DNA from: Asterochloris sp. CNOR1
Taxonomy: Eukaryota; Chlorophyta; Trebouxiophyceae; Trebouxiales; Trebouxiaceae
Direction: 5' to 3'
Assembly: GCA_963969365.1 (NCBI GenBank)
Contig: OZ017754.1
Coordinates: 2,232,001 to 2,296,000 of the forward strand
Length of the DNA: 64,000 bases
Below the pieces are notes generated by a model. That model saw only the letters and a program-made list of their open reading frames with translations. It had not been told where the DNA came from and made no database searches. Position numbers and translations under genes: made by a program. Positions 35,801-57,450 of the stretch are shown piece after piece. Position 1 is the first letter of the stretch, and each line of letters starts with the position of its first letter.

Positions 35801-36309
35801 AGCCCTTAGCAGCCACCTGTGCCTTGCGTGTTGCAGCAGCCAGCTGAGCCAGTCACTCATGCCACTCTCATTCACGTGCCCAAGGCTGACAGCAGCCGGT
35901 CCCTGAGCCCGCAGGTCATGGAGACAGCAGCTCATCACCTGCCTGCCACGCCTCAAGGCTGCTTGCAAAGGCTGTCCCCCGTCTGTCGGCTGCACCCAGT
36001 GCAGCATCCCTGCATCTTGCGTGGCTCACTCAGCTGGCCTGTGACTGCAGCGACCTGAGATTGCCAGAAGCTCGGGCCACAAGGCTGTATTCGACCTCAA
36101 GGCTGCCTGCCCAGACTGGCCCTAAAGTGCCTGCAGGTCCTAATGGCGCACTGGCAGTGACCTCGCTGACCGACGAGGACGGTACAGTCACGCTGCCCCA
36201 GCTGTTCAGCAACGGCAGGGTGAAGACCAGCGATGATGGGCCCAAGCAGAGGGGCCGGGCCCCATCTGTTGACAGGGTCAGGTCCGGAGACATTGCCACT
36301 ATGGTCTGA
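32864..36309 (+). CDS. Aquaporin (major intrinsic protein family)
   Basis: A membrane channel for water or small solutes in about twelve short exons. The first secure exon starts at 33211: LYKFVVACIAEFLGVLLFTF (TM1, with the family's AEF), then GSATPT. GNGITLAV and CYLTLSATLPLLQAYL follow, then NISGGHLNPAVTLV with the first NPA loop (about 33870). ATIVTGHMTVLRGLMYMLAQ with LFGACFGILLLVRSL is TM3. Next come VPQATIGMGNS, GVGCFVPGAGINYAQ, MTFVLVSTVYAVAVGEPSFG, GPLAVGLSLFAM and VFVGSQYTGSALNPAR with the second NPA and its Arg (about 34970-35008), then TLGPAIVFH and VGFYLLGEFLAGAVAGLCAG. The tail is soluble and basic/Ser-rich, ending SVDRVRSGDIATMV with TGA at 36307-36309. Both NPA boxes are intact. 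The N-terminus is uncertain: the ATG at 32864 opens MPDLASTVQLHNSAT with a GTGAGT donor, but its link to 33211 was not resolved. The transport class could not be assigned. Confidence 0.85.
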
Positions 36310-36863
36310 CTCGCCACCATGCTCAGTCACACAAGAGCCAATCAAGGCATCATCAGCCAACAACTCGCAACCAGCAAGTCAGAGTACTAGTAGCTAGCGG
36401 CAACCACAACAAGCCAGCAGGCCAGGCCCTGGGTTGGCCCAGAATTGGATAATAAAATGGTCTGCTGCAGACGACCATTCTTGCCATGAGCACCACTTAT
36501 CACTACCTAGGCACTGCTTCAGAGATGTGATCCTCCGTTCTCAGAATTCCAGCATGCTCCCCAGGATAAGCAAACTCCCATTCTGATTATGAACTTGCAC
36601 TGCCCTGCAAACAACCTTTGATTTGCGGCAAGCTGAAGTATTGAATGATGTTCTTGAGATCTGGCTGCATCTTGTGGGTGCCTTAAAAGGTTACATTGAT
36701 ACTGCAGCTTCGAGTAACGCAATTGTACTTGACCGTTAAAGCGTGGCCACAGCTGCAGTGGTGGCACTTCACATTCTACCCGTTGAAACCCATGTCTTGT
36801 CACCCAACAGAGGCAGTTTGCTTGTGTCTTGTAGTGTGCCACCCAGGTTTTGACAGGCAGAGA
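36310..36863. other. Intergenic stretch after the aquaporin
   Basis: Nothing recognisable was seen on either strand. It is presumed to hold the aquaporin 3' end and the promoter of the next plus-strand gene. Confidence 0.5.
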
Positions 36864-38260
36864 TGCAGCTCATGCTCACAGCTTTCCTGGCATTGGTGCT
36901 GGTCTGCCAAGGTGAGGACTGCGCTGCTGACAGCCCGATCCTGTAGACAGGACATACCCAGGCGGATGCCAGGACCCCAAACCTGCCTCGCATATCGAGA
37001 TAGTTCTCAATGGCTGCCCTGCAGGCACCCCGGCGACCTTTCTCCTGCACAACAAAGTCGTCCCTCCCACCTGCAACCTCACCAGCAACGATGGAACACC
37101 CTTCTCCATGTACATCGCTGCAGTCGATTCTGACTTTGACTTGACTAAGCTGTGCAGCTGCTCAGAGTTTCCTGGGCCTGCTGTAGGTACCCCATCAGCT
37201 TCAGCTTCCCTGAGAGCCTCATCATACACCATGTGCCACCTAAGGGTGAGCGGCTGAGCTGCGCAGCCAGGTGGCATTGCGTTGCCTGATTGCGACGCGT
37301 CCTTACCGTCCATCAGGTTGCAGCTGGCCTTGAGGACAGGCGCCCCTGCAGCTTGATGCTGCATCACACAGGACCGCTTCATGAACACAGATGCTGTCAT
37401 CCAGCCTGGAAAGCTCACCACATTTGCTTAAGTGCGGTCTCTGTCCCCATTGGCGAGGTGCTTGATGTCAAGCTGACCTTTGGCTCCGAGCTGTTCTGAC
37501 GGCCGCTGTGTGCTTGCAGATATGCCACCTGCCAATTTGAGTAATTATGCAGCCACCTCCTGCAGAGCACTGATCTTACCAGTGGTCTGCGCATGCAGAG
37601 AGGCTGGTGGCAGAGATCGTCCCAGGAATGGCCGCCACTTACACCTTTGGGAGCTCACAACACGAGTATTACACACAGGTGAAGGTCGCGCTGGGCTGGC
37701 TTGCGTCGCTGCTTGCAAACAGCACCGCCCAGGATGGCAGCATGCAGGTGCCTGCCTCTGGGGAGCACATGAGCTGCCTGTCCCCTCCTTGCCTACTGCG
37801 TTTCCCAAGCGGTCAACAGGTAGTGGGCTGGCTGGAGCTGGAACTAGTGCCTGCTGTTGCTCCCTGACAGCAGTGACACTGCTGCCCCCAGGACCCATTT
37901 GAGCTGACCAGTCCCTCACGTCTGCAAGGTCTTAGAAACTCGCTTCCTGGCTGCAGTACTCCAAAGCCGTCTTTGGAGTCACCATGATGAAGGCTGGCTG
38001 GGACTGCATGAGGTGAGGCTGCATCAGATCAGCCGGCCTGCGCAGCATTCCTGGTGCCACAAGCAGGCAGCCTGTGCAGCTGATGCGACTTGCTCTCGTG
38101 CACAGCAAGGGGATGGAGCATCTCGAGAGCGAGCACACCTGCACTGCTGCTTGTCCCCACACCTTATGCACTGCAGACTTTTGTGAGTTGCTGCATGTGC
38201 AGCCCTCTCCGCAGCCTGAGCAGGACTGACTCCTGCAAGATGTTTGACGCTGCATTGCAG
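36864..38260 (+). CDS. Unrecognised secretory-pathway protein (multi-exon, boundaries uncertain)
   Basis: The ATG at 36864 gives a short signal peptide MQLMLTAFLALVLVCQ, then a GTGAGG donor. The next exon (acceptor near 37022) joins in phase and reads GTPATFLLHNKVVPPTCNLT, SNDGTPFSMYIAAVDSDFDL, TKLCSCSEF. Further candidate exons are YPISFSFPESLIIHHVPPK (about 37186), FMNTDAVIQPGKLTTFA (about 37379), SVPIGEVLDVKLTFGSELF (about 37443), AEIVPGMAATYTFGSSQHEY (about 37607), DPFELTSPSRLQ (about 37892) and YSKAVFGVTMMKAGWDCMR (about 37958). N-glycosylation sites such as NLT fit a lumenal or secreted protein. I do not recognise the family. The frame changes between KLTTFA and SVPIGEV without an obvious intron (see findings). 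It may be the first half of the next entry. Confidence 0.45.
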
Positions 38261-38559
38261 CCCACATGCCCCCATGCTCCGTGCACCACCTGCCCGTAGC
38301 CGCAGGCATTCTGCCCAGCTGTGGCCATGCCCATGCATGACATGGCACAGCGCTCCCCTACCCGCCTTCACGAACCCTTTGATGCATGTTTAGCAAAGCG
38401 CTCCTCCTTCCCCACTTCCGGTCAACCATCATCGCTGCCTTGTTACATATTATTTGCAACCAACCCCTCCATGTGCATTCCACACCTTATCCGCCACCAT
38501 GTTTACTCACCCACATGTCATGCGTCACATCTATTGCTGCTCTGCACTCCATCCCTTCA

Positions 38560-41038
38560 CAATCATCTTCATCATTGGCGGTGCTGGGCTCACTTGGCTG
38601 CCTGTGCTGCGGCAGGCACTCGGAGATCCTGTCTCAAGGCGCGCTCCCATACTTTGTCGACATCCAGAACTGCCCAGAAGGCACCATGTGGTGGTGGCCC
38701 AAGGACCTGCTGCAGGTAGGACAGTCAGCTGCTCACATGGCAGGTAGTGGCGCCACAAAGGCCTGCTGCAGGGGGCACCCATGGGCTCCTGCAGGTACTG
38801 AGACCTGCCATGGCACCTGTGGTGCCAGGCTGCCCAGCGAGCTGAGAGATGAGCCATTCAAGCTGGCAGGCTTCCTTGACAATTGCCGCAGGCACAGCAG
38901 ATCTTGCACCCAGCTGCAGGCATCTTCTGCACTGGTCTAGCTCACATCAATCGCAAGGCAGCGGGAGCGCATGTCCCCTGTTCCCCCCTGAGCAGCTTAG
39001 ACCCTTCTCCTGTTCAGGCCGCTGTGGTGCTGGGGCGCATGCACCCTGCACGCAAGGTCACAGTGGACGTCGGGGGCAACAAGGAGGTTGTGATTCCCCA
39101 GGACCGCCCTGAGCCCCTCACCAACATGTCGGCCTCTGTGCAGCAGGTGTGGCTGGCCTTGTGCCATGTGAGTCGTGTGGGGTGCTTAGTAGGCATGTGA
39201 GCTTGCAAGGCTGTCCACAAGCGCCTGCGTACAGGGTTTGCTACTCTTGTGTGCGGCATGTGCATTGGTCCTGCGTTCACATGTTGTGGGGCAGTCGCTG
39301 TGGGGCAGGTGCGATGCTGCTTCCTCATCCCTGAGTCCCCTGCGTGTGCATTTCCAAGCTTTTGGGCAGCAAACCTGCAGCTGCTGTGACACCCCTGTGG
39401 CATCCCCTGGATTCTGCAGCAGGCGTCATTGCACTGGCTTGCAGCCCCCCAGCCCGTGATGGTGTGGTCAGCCTGCGCCATCACGCTGGTGCTGTTGGGC
39501 CTGCCTACCCCACTCTGGGGGCGGTTTCAGCTGCTCCTCGTCATTGCCAGTGCTCCCCCTTGTCTCACGCCCCTGCTGTGCAGGTGTACAGCTATCTGCT
39601 GGAGACCATGATGACAGTCTTCAGGAGGGACCTGACAACTGTGGCCCAGGCTAAGGCTGTGCTCAGGGTGATGGGCATGGAGGAGCGGGCAACAGAGCTG
39701 AAGATTTTGTATCTAGGCAATGAAAGGTGAGGTCACTCTGCCATCTTGTAACGAAGACTGCCAGAGCGCACTTGCACGTTCAAGGGCCGAGATAGTTGTC
39801 CTTGGGAGGTGGCTGACGCTGCTTGCTGCACCCTTTGTGCGGCCCTCTGCTACACAGTCTGTGATTTGCAAGACGAAGCAGGCCACTGCTGATTGAGCAT
39901 GTGCTGATGCACAGCTCATGAGCTTGCAAGCAGTTGCATGTGTTGCTCTTGCATGCAACAATGCAGGCCTGTCAACATGTGCAGCCAGCAAAGGGTGCCT
40001 GAAGGCTGTGGTATCAGCCTAGGGCCTTGCCAGCATCTGTGGTTGGACATGCTGCAGGGCGAATAGCCACTATCCAGACTACCAGGCAGACACATTGTTC
40101 CACGGCCTCTCAGAGCTAGTGGCCGGGCAGCATGTGGTTGACGTCCCCAAAAGACAGTGAGCGCTGCCTGCTTGTGTTTGTCTGCAGTGCTTCCAGTTTT
40201 GCTGCACTTCCTGCGGGGCACCCCAAACCTCCCTGCCTGGCCACTGAGCTTGGCAACTACCACGTCCTTGGAGCTCTCAAGAGTCTTGAAGCAGCCACTG
40301 CCCTGTCTGCAGCTGGATGTACAACGTAGCCACCCCAGAGGAGGAGCAGAGCATGAGGGGAGGCCTGTATGGCAAGGGCATGAGCTACTGCTGCATGCTG
40401 AAGGTCAGGCACTGCCATGAAACATAGCGCAATGATGTCTGCTGTTGCTGGCTCTGCGGAGCGCATGGCAGCCCTATCGTGTTCTCTCTCTGCTTTTTGT
40501 GAAGGAGGACCATGCAAACGTGCAGGGCCTGCTCAGAAAAGGCAGTCCTGTTCTGCACCTTGCCCCCTATGCAGAAGGCGGCACTTCCAGCATAGGCTGG
40601 TTTGTACATGCCTCGCAGCCTGTGGTTGAATTTTACTGCTGCTGCTGCTGACTGCAGGACAAAAATGTGGACAGGGAGAACTTGGCTCAGCGCATACAGC
40701 AGCGCGAGTTTGATCTGGTGATCTTTGCCAATGGCGACACAGAAGGGCCCGAGCTGCTCCGGTGGAAGGAGGTCTCTGACGCCGGGTACAACATCTCCAA
40801 CACAGTGTTGATAGATGGGTCTGACGCCCTGTACCCTGGGGCACAGAACGTGTACACAGCCCTGTGCGGCAAGAATGTCACCTGCTTCAGAAGAGAACTT
40901 GTGTGCCCTCATGAGCTGCCCAAATCTCATCCTGATGTGGATGAGGATGTCTCAGCTCATGCGACTGTCTCAGCGATGCTCAGACTCCATACCCATACCT
41001 CCCCTCTGCAATTGCATCACGCATCAGTGAAGCCGTAG
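38560..41038 (+). CDS. Unrecognised conserved-looking protein (multi-exon, 5' end uncertain)
   Basis: Exons with clean splice sites give YFVDIQNCPEGTMWWWPKDL (about 38650-38715), AAVVLGRMHPARKVTVDVGG with NKEVVIPQDRPEPLTNMSAS (39017-39147), VYSYLLETMMTVFRRDLTTV then RVMGMEERATELKILYLGNE (39583-39726), DYQADTLFHGLSELVAGQHV and VDVPKR (about 40070-40156), WMYNVATPEEEQSMRGGLYG with KGMSYCCMLK (40312-40401), and the last exon from about 40659: DKNVDRENLAQRIQQREFDL, VIFANGDTEGPELLRWKEV, VLIDGSDALYPGAQNVYTAL, TCFRREL, with TAG at 41036-41038. The LFHGL...VVDVPK / LYGKGMSY / FDLVIFANGD / LIDGSDAL series has the alternating strand-helix pattern of an alpha/beta sugar-transferase-like fold; this is inference, and no catalytic motif was recognised. 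NMS, NIS and NVT sites suggest the secretory pathway. Confidence 0.5.
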
Positions 41039-41359
41039 CCTCAGCACAAAGGGAGCACTGTCAAAAGGAGCTCTGTCCGGAGGGAATGTTTGTCCAAGCT
41101 TGCTGTTGCTGATGACAGGGCTGTACTTACACTGTGCAGACATCCAGTTGTATACTTCATACAAATATCCAGTAAAGAAACTGCTCTCCACATGTCGAAC
41201 AAGGTGCTGAACGCAGCACATGGCAAAACTGATTGATGTTTGGCAACAACTCCATCCTGCCAGCCTCTTGTGGGGCATGGCATGCCACCAGATGCCGCTG
41301 TGAGACGCTCCCAGCGAGACCACAGCTGTCTTCTGAACTGGGACCTGGTAGCCTTTGGG
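41039..41359. other. Short convergent intergenic region
   Basis: This lies between the stop of the preceding plus-strand gene and the stop of the TPM-RING gene. No further gene was seen. A small perfect inverted repeat around 41342-41371 (GGTAGCC near GGCTACC) straddles the TPM-RING stop codon and could form a 3'-end hairpin. Confidence 0.45.
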
Positions 41360-44300
41360 CTACCAGGTGCCCCCGCTGCCGCCGCCTGAGAAGGCAGAGC
41401 CACCCCCAAAGTTGCTGACGGCGCCATGGCTGCCCTGTTCGCCGTGCCACTCGCGCACAGCTGGGTTGTACAGCTGGGAGTGGCGCACAGAGTCCCAATC
41501 CACCACTGCATGCTGCTGGGTGGAGCGCGTCCAGCTGCTGACCATGTCGGCCGTGACCCACCAGGGGTAGACCCTGCAGCATGGGCAACAGTACGCTGGG
41601 CCACTGCCTGCCATGATCGCTTTGTTGCGCAGATCACGCTGGCCTTCGGCGGGAGCTTGAGGCAAATGCAAGTAGCTGCAAGCAAGGGACCGGACATCTC
41701 ACCTGAGAATAAAGCTGGCGTGTGAGCACAGAAGGGCCCGGGACCCTTAGATGCAACAAAAGGAAATCATGGCATTTGCCAGCCCACGAAAATACCATTG
41801 GCCCTTGTTGTGAACCCTTTGCTGGCACTGATCTTCTTGGAGCATCCGGGAACCAAATGCTAAGCAGAGGCCTCAGGGTGACAGCTTGCCTGTGCAGGTT
41901 GCTCATCCTGAAGGCCACCTCAGCCGCGTACATCTCCCCCTCCAGTGCATTCTCCCGCACCTGCTGGGCAACCCCTGAGGGCGGAGGGGCCTGCTGGGGG
42001 GGCAAGGCTGTGAGGGCTTCCCGGCAGATGGGGCAGCTGTTGTTTTGGTCCAACCACCTGCAGCCAGCGCAGGTCAAAGGGGTCAGGGCATGGGTCAAGG
42101 ACAGTGTAGCCTGCTGCAAGAGTGACCAATGCTGACCCGTGCTGTCCACTCAATTGGGCTACTGCAAATTAGGGAGGCAAGGTGAAGGAAAGGACAGCCT
42201 GCTGGACATTGCAAAGTGCTGTGTGCAGCCAAGTGCAGCCACTGCAAGTATGCTTGTCTAGAAATCCATGGTGATGTTTGGCAGCTGGGCTGTCCTGGCA
42301 GAGGCAGCCACCCAGCTTGACATAGACTGCACATCAGCATAGCTAGCACTGCTGAATGCTCCATGCCGGCACGACAGGTGCTGGCAAGCAGGAGCCATGG
42401 TGCAGGAGGTGGTGTGCTGAAGGCAGTGAGCTACAGATTGTTAGCCATCCACCATCTTGGGTGAGATCAAGGAGCACACCTGGAGAGGCATGGCTCGCAG
42501 AAGGTGTGCCCACAGGGCAGCGCCAACGGCTTCTTCTTGTCTACCTTGGCAGACCTGCGATAGCATGGGTTTGTTCAGTGAATGGGCTTCTCAGCAGCCG
42601 CCCAAGGAGATGAGCAGCTAAGCAAGGCATCATCCATTTGAAAGGCGCAAGCTGTGCAGATGCGCCCAGTGGCTGCAGGTTGATGGCGCACAAGCCCCAC
42701 AGAGCGAGCATAAGCCTCTTGACCAGGCAAAATCTGCAAGTGTGAGATGAGTGCTCACTTCTGGGTGTCCTTGAGCCGCTCCTTGAGGAGCGCGGTTGCC
42801 TCGCTGTCAGTGTCAGCTGGGCGTGTGGGCGCCTTGCTGCTGCTGGCCTCTGATCCAACTGGGGTGCTGGGAGGGCTGTCGTGCTTCCCGCCTGCACCTG
42901 TGAGGGGACGACCAGTTCAGGCCTTGCACTGATCCCCAGCATGCAAGGCACATCCCACGAGAAAGCATGCCATGCCGAGCGCAGCACAGTGCAGCTGCAT
43001 GACTATGCAGCTGCCAGAAATGACCCATGCAGAGAAGATTTGCAAGATCAGAGGAGTGGTATCAACCCCGCGCTACCAGGTACTTGTCCTGCATTGCCAA
43101 TGTGTGTGCTGATATTGAGCTTTGCACCAAACCTCTACCAGCTGCAGGCAACCATGATATGGCAACAGGCAGGAGAGTTGACCTGAGGGCACAGCAGCAT
43201 GTCCTGCCCAATCAAAGGACTGCATGGCCCTCTGGGGGCACACACCATGGCTCTACCCACCAAAGAGCGCTGCATGCTGATGAAGTGCCTTCACCTGCAT
43301 TGCCAATGCTGGCGCTGTTCTCGAGCTCCTCAGCCCCAACCAGGTCGTCGAAGCAGATGGGGCACGAGGCTGCAGGGTAGCGGCTGTGACGCATGGCGTG
43401 CTCTTGCTCATGCTTCAGCTTCTCCAGCAGCTCCTTGCAGCGGCGAGACTCACGGCGGCGCTTGGCCCCTGTCCTGCAGCAGAGTTGGACAGTGCTTATC
43501 GGGAGAAACTTAGGGAACAAGACAGTGTGAAGTGGCAGCCCCAAGTATGCGGCGCACTTTCTGATTACACCCCTCAGGGAAAGGAGCCCCTGTCACAACC
43601 CATGTGTGAAGCCTGTGACATTCCTGCCCTCCAGCAAGCAGGTTGGCTGGTCTGGTCAGTGCAGGTTCGGTACTTTTTGACTGCCCAGCGCAAACAGCCT
43701 CACCTGCAGGTTCGCCCCACAGCGGCACCGCCCAAGCAGTCAGGGGTGCTGTCACAGGCAAGTATAAGAGCACACTGCATGCGCAACAACAGCAATCCAC
43801 ATGTCACGTTCCCAGCAGGCAGTCTGGCCTCTTCACCAGGTGGAGCTCATGCTGCGCCATGCACATCGAGCCAGACCTCACCAGCAGGCACGTTCAACAA
43901 CAGCAGTGCGCCGCCCGAGCGATGAGAGGGCACTGCTACCAGCCAGTGCATGGAACCCCCAGGTCAACAGCGACAGCCCCAGGCTGACTGCCTCAAGGCA
44001 GGTGTGCTGCCGCAGCCACTCAGTGCCGTTGAACAGTAACCAGGCCTCAGAGATAGGTGTGCCCCATGACAGTACCAAAGCGGTCAGAGCGCGACCGCAG
44101 ACTATGGCATCAGCCAACTGCGCCGGCAGCGACTGCACCTCTGGCAGGCAGGCTTGTTCAAGTCAAGACAAGCCCTGCTGCTCTGCCACGGGAGCAATCT
44201 GAGCCATGTCTCACCAGCAGGTGCGTCCTATAACGGCGCCAAATAGGCCAAGCACGGCGCCGCCGGCGAGCCAGTCAAACCACCCGCTCTCCCCCTGATC

Positions 44301-45885
44301 GATGTCAGGAGCCTCCCCTGCCAGAATGAGGCCCACATCCGCCACTCCCTGGGCCACTGCTCCATCATACTTCCCTGCCCGTAGCTTGGGGCGCATCGCA
44401 TCGATGACCCACTGCAGGCGGGTGTGATCCAGGCTGCGGGCGGTGCCCTTGCCCACTGAAATGTAGACCTGCAGCATGTGGTGGGATTGCTGCGCCTATC
44501 GGAGGGAAGCAGCAGGGCCGAAAGCGGGTGACGCCCTTGCACACCGAGCAATGTAGACCTGCAGGCAAGTTGGTTAAGGTTGTTGACATTGGTTGTTGAC
44601 CTTGGCTGAGGTGGGAGCTGCTGACAAGCAGTGATAGGGCTTGGGGGGGCTGCTGCCCTTGCTCACGGAGCTGTAAACCTTCAGCACAAGTGCTCTGATG
44701 TGGGGGCTTGGAAGGGAGGGCAAAGAGTGGATCCTACACAGGCTGTTACTCTCCTGCTTGCATGCAGGTCACTGAGAGACGTCAGCCACCCTAGACTCAT
44801 GCACAGCCAGCAACTGACATGCAAGTGGTGCCAACACAAAGATGAAAGTGTGGACCTGAGTGGCCACTGGTCCCAGCCTGCCACCGAGCCCTATCCCAAA
44901 GGCATTGTACAGGCTCTGAGTGGCTGTGCACATGACCTCTGAGATGCAGGCCTGCAGGAGTCTTGGAGAGGCTGGCTGGCTGGCTGTATGTGCAACAATG
45001 TGAAGGCTCGGGCCACGGAAACATAACAGCATGGCCACTGCAAGTGCAACACACCAGCCAGCCTGATACACCAGTGTGTAGTTCTCCCACAGCAGGCTCC
45101 GCTGATGCTGCTGAGGGGCCGCTGCTGGTTTTTCAGAAGGCAAACAGCCACACTGGGGCCCTCACCACTCGATCCTGGACGGAGAGGAGCAGCAGCACTC
45201 CGTTGCTGCAGGCAGCATCGCCCACGCCCCAGGAGTTGTGCACTGTCTCGGCAAACACCTCTGCCTGCTCCTGCGCTGACCGGCCTGCCGGAACATGCAT
45301 GCGCTGCATCAGCGCGACGGCCACCTGCAAGTGAATCATTTTGTCAGCATTGTCAACTGTGTTCTGCAGGACGTTGCAGACCCCCGCCCTGCCTGCTCAC
45401 ACAGCGTCTGTGATTTTGTGCTATCCAGGACGCGCCAGTTCCTTCTGTGGTCTGCAGGATGCTGGACTGATGCATGTGCAGTCTTCAGGTAGATGCAAAT
45501 CTCACCATGTAGCCTGGAACAGCAGTATCAGAGGGCATGCATGCATCGGGGACATAGGGACTGGTGCCCTTGGCGATGTCTGCCATTATGCCCTCCACCT
45601 CATTAGCTCCACCTGCAGAAGTGAAAGAGAGGGGTCAGCAGACCGTATAGGCCCGTACCCTGGACAGCAGACAGCAGTGTCCTGCAGGACAGCACCTTCT
45701 GACAAAATGTTGTCGGGGTCACAGATCCAGGAGGCTTTCCTGGCTCCATCAGGCCCCTGGCGGCCACATTTCTGGAGGTCTCTGATGGGGTTGGGAAAGC
45801 TGCCTGGGGTCCATCCACCAGCAAGAGCAACGGAGCTCAGCAAGCACAAAATCAGGCAACAGAGGCCCAGCCTTGACAAACGCAT
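41360..45885 (-). CDS. Membrane-anchored TPM-domain protein with C-terminal RING finger
   Basis: The ATG at 45885 opens a signal peptide (MRLSRLGLCCLILCLLSSVA) followed by GGWTPGSFPNPIRDLQKCGR and ASWICDPDNILS. Next come GANEVEGIMADIAKGTSPYV (45500-45615), VAVALMQRMHVPAGRSAQEQ with FAETVHNSWGVGDAACSNGV and LLLLSVQDRVV (45150-45335), and VYISVGKGTARSLDHTRLQW with GKYDGAVAQGVADVGLIL (44290-44474): a full TPM (DUF477/TLP18.3-like) domain. WLAGGAVLGLFGAVIGR is a probable membrane helix (about 44225-44275). A basic coiled-coil exon follows (KRRRESRRCKELLEKLKHEQ), then the RING: SCPICFDDL (about 43345), LALPCGHTFCEPCLSR (about 42490), WLDQNNSCPICREAL (about 42015-42060), a C3HC4 pattern. The tail ends NFGGGSAFSGGGSGGTW with TAG at 41362-41360. 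Inference: an ER/endomembrane E3 ubiquitin ligase with the TPM domain in the lumen and the RING in the cytosol. Confidence 0.85.
44434..44684 (-). repeat. Three tandem copies of the TPM exon start
   Basis: The real exon start plus acceptor is 44434-44474 (minus strand CTGCAG then GTCTACATTTCAGTGGGC, residues VYISVGKG). Imperfect copies stand upstream in the intron at 44524-44564 and 44643-44684. They keep the acceptor AG and the Val-Tyr start, but then diverge and cannot continue the TPM frame. Confidence 0.75.
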
Positions 45886-45987
45886 TGTAGATGGGACCAG
45901 CGTAGCAGAGCTGTCGGAAGCTGTTGCACTGTGGTTTCGGAAGAAAGAGAGTCACCATTGCAATACAACCTGCATCAGGATCGCACC
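45886..45987. promoter_or_regulatory. Very short divergent promoter between the TPM-RING gene and GILT
   Basis: Only 102 bases lie between the two start codons (45885 on the minus strand and 45988 on the plus strand), so the genes must share promoter sequence. No TATA-like box stands out. Confidence 0.55.
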
Positions 45988-47038
45988 ATGGCCACCAGAG
46001 TCTGGCTTTTATTGCTCAGCCTCTGCTTTGCCTCAGCCTCTAAGGTTTCAGTGAACTTCTATGGTAATGCTTTGCTGGTCTGTACCCTGCCACACCTAAT
46101 ATAGCTGTCTCTCCTGTGTATGATCTGTGCCCTGCACTCTGCAGGTGAAGCCCTCTGTCCCTTCTGTGCCAAGTTCAGCTTGCTACTGAAACAGCTCCAG
46201 GATAGCAGCGTCTTGGACCTTGCTGACCTGAACTATGTGGCCTGGGGCAATGCCCAGTGGCAGAATGCAGGGGTGGGTCTTGATGATGCATGTGCTCGGC
46301 TGCACAGAGGCACAAATCCACTACATGGTGTCGCCATTCAGGCAGGACCGCGCTGCCAGCATGGCCCTGTGGAGTGCAGCATGAACAGGGTGCAGAACTG
46401 TGCCATCCACCTCAATCCTGACCAGGCTGTCTGGCTCCCTTTTGTGGCCTGCCTAGAAAAGATTCAGGTGAGTTTTGGCTGCACTCAAGCGCTGTCAGAT
46501 CTGCTTCCCTACTCCTTGCCCCTGCCTGCAGGGTGAAAGCATGGGCAATCATGTCCAGCCATGTGCTCAGGCCTCCAATGTCAGCTACAGTGCCATCGAT
46601 GACTGTGCCAAAGGCAAGCGCTGGACCTGAAGCTTCAACCTGCAATGTTTGTGCCACGCTCGGGCGCACTCAGCCTCTGTGACCAGCATGCAGGCAGCCT
46701 GGGTGACGAGCTTGAGGCAGCAGCAGCAAACATAACGGCTGAGCTGGACCCAGCGCACCAGTACGTGCCCTGGGTGACGGTCAACTCCATCCCACTGCGC
46801 GAGAGTTATGGCAATGTGCGGCCTTATATCTGTGCTGCAGCAGGGCCCAATGTCAGCAGGTGACTTCATCTGCACGACTTGAGACAATACGGCTGCTGGT
46901 GCAGCCTGCAGCTGCCTGACAACCTGCTGATGCTGCAGGCCAGATGCTTGCTTTGATGAGCTCACGAGCCCCCCGCTAGCCAGGCACTTACAGCCATACC
47001 AACTTCAAGAAGCAGGGCACCTTACACATGCAGGCTAG
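45988..47038 (+). CDS. GILT: GILT-family lysosomal thiol reductase
   Basis: GILT enzymes reduce protein disulfide bonds in acidic endolysosomal or secretory compartments. The ATG at 45988 gives the signal peptide MATRVWLLLLSLCFASASKV, then the first domain exon GEALCPFCAKFSLLLKQLQD with the catalytic CxxC (CPFC, about 46160). The following exons carry the family signature CQHGPVECSMNRVQNCAIHL (about 46350-46410), AVWLPFVACLEKIQ, ESMGNHVQPCAQASNVSYSA and IDDCAKG. A later exon has the conserved AHQYVPWVTVNSIPLRES (about 46757-46808), and the last exon is PDACFDELTSPPLARHLQPY with TAG at 47036-47038. All hallmark cysteines are present. Domain order and length agree with the family, so it looks complete. 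The enzyme is best known from animal antigen processing, but homologues occur widely in plants and algae, where the substrate is unknown. Confidence 0.93.
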
Positions 47039-47274
47039 CTTGTACAGTTCCATGTATTGTGCTCAAGTGACACTGCCTTGCTGAGTCTAACCAGTATGCT
47101 AAATAAAATGATTCCATCAAAAGAATGCTCAAATGGCTCAGAGAGTGTTGGTGATAGGGCCGTGCTTTGCATGTCAAGGACACAGTATGCCACAGAGGTC
47201 AATATGAACCAGTATGCAGGTGGGCAGCCAGAGAGACGCTGACCCAGCAGTTGTGACAGCAACAGTCCACCAGA

Positions 47275-57450
<10,176 letters not shown>

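Noticed and set aside
36876-37421. 181-residue minus-strand open frame
   Set aside because: The plus strand has a signal peptide, matching splice phases and glycosylation sites over the same DNA; the minus frame shows no domain.
40630-40655. Short CTG repeat
   Set aside because: It is a four- to five-unit run in intron sequence of a CTG-rich genome and does not stand out.
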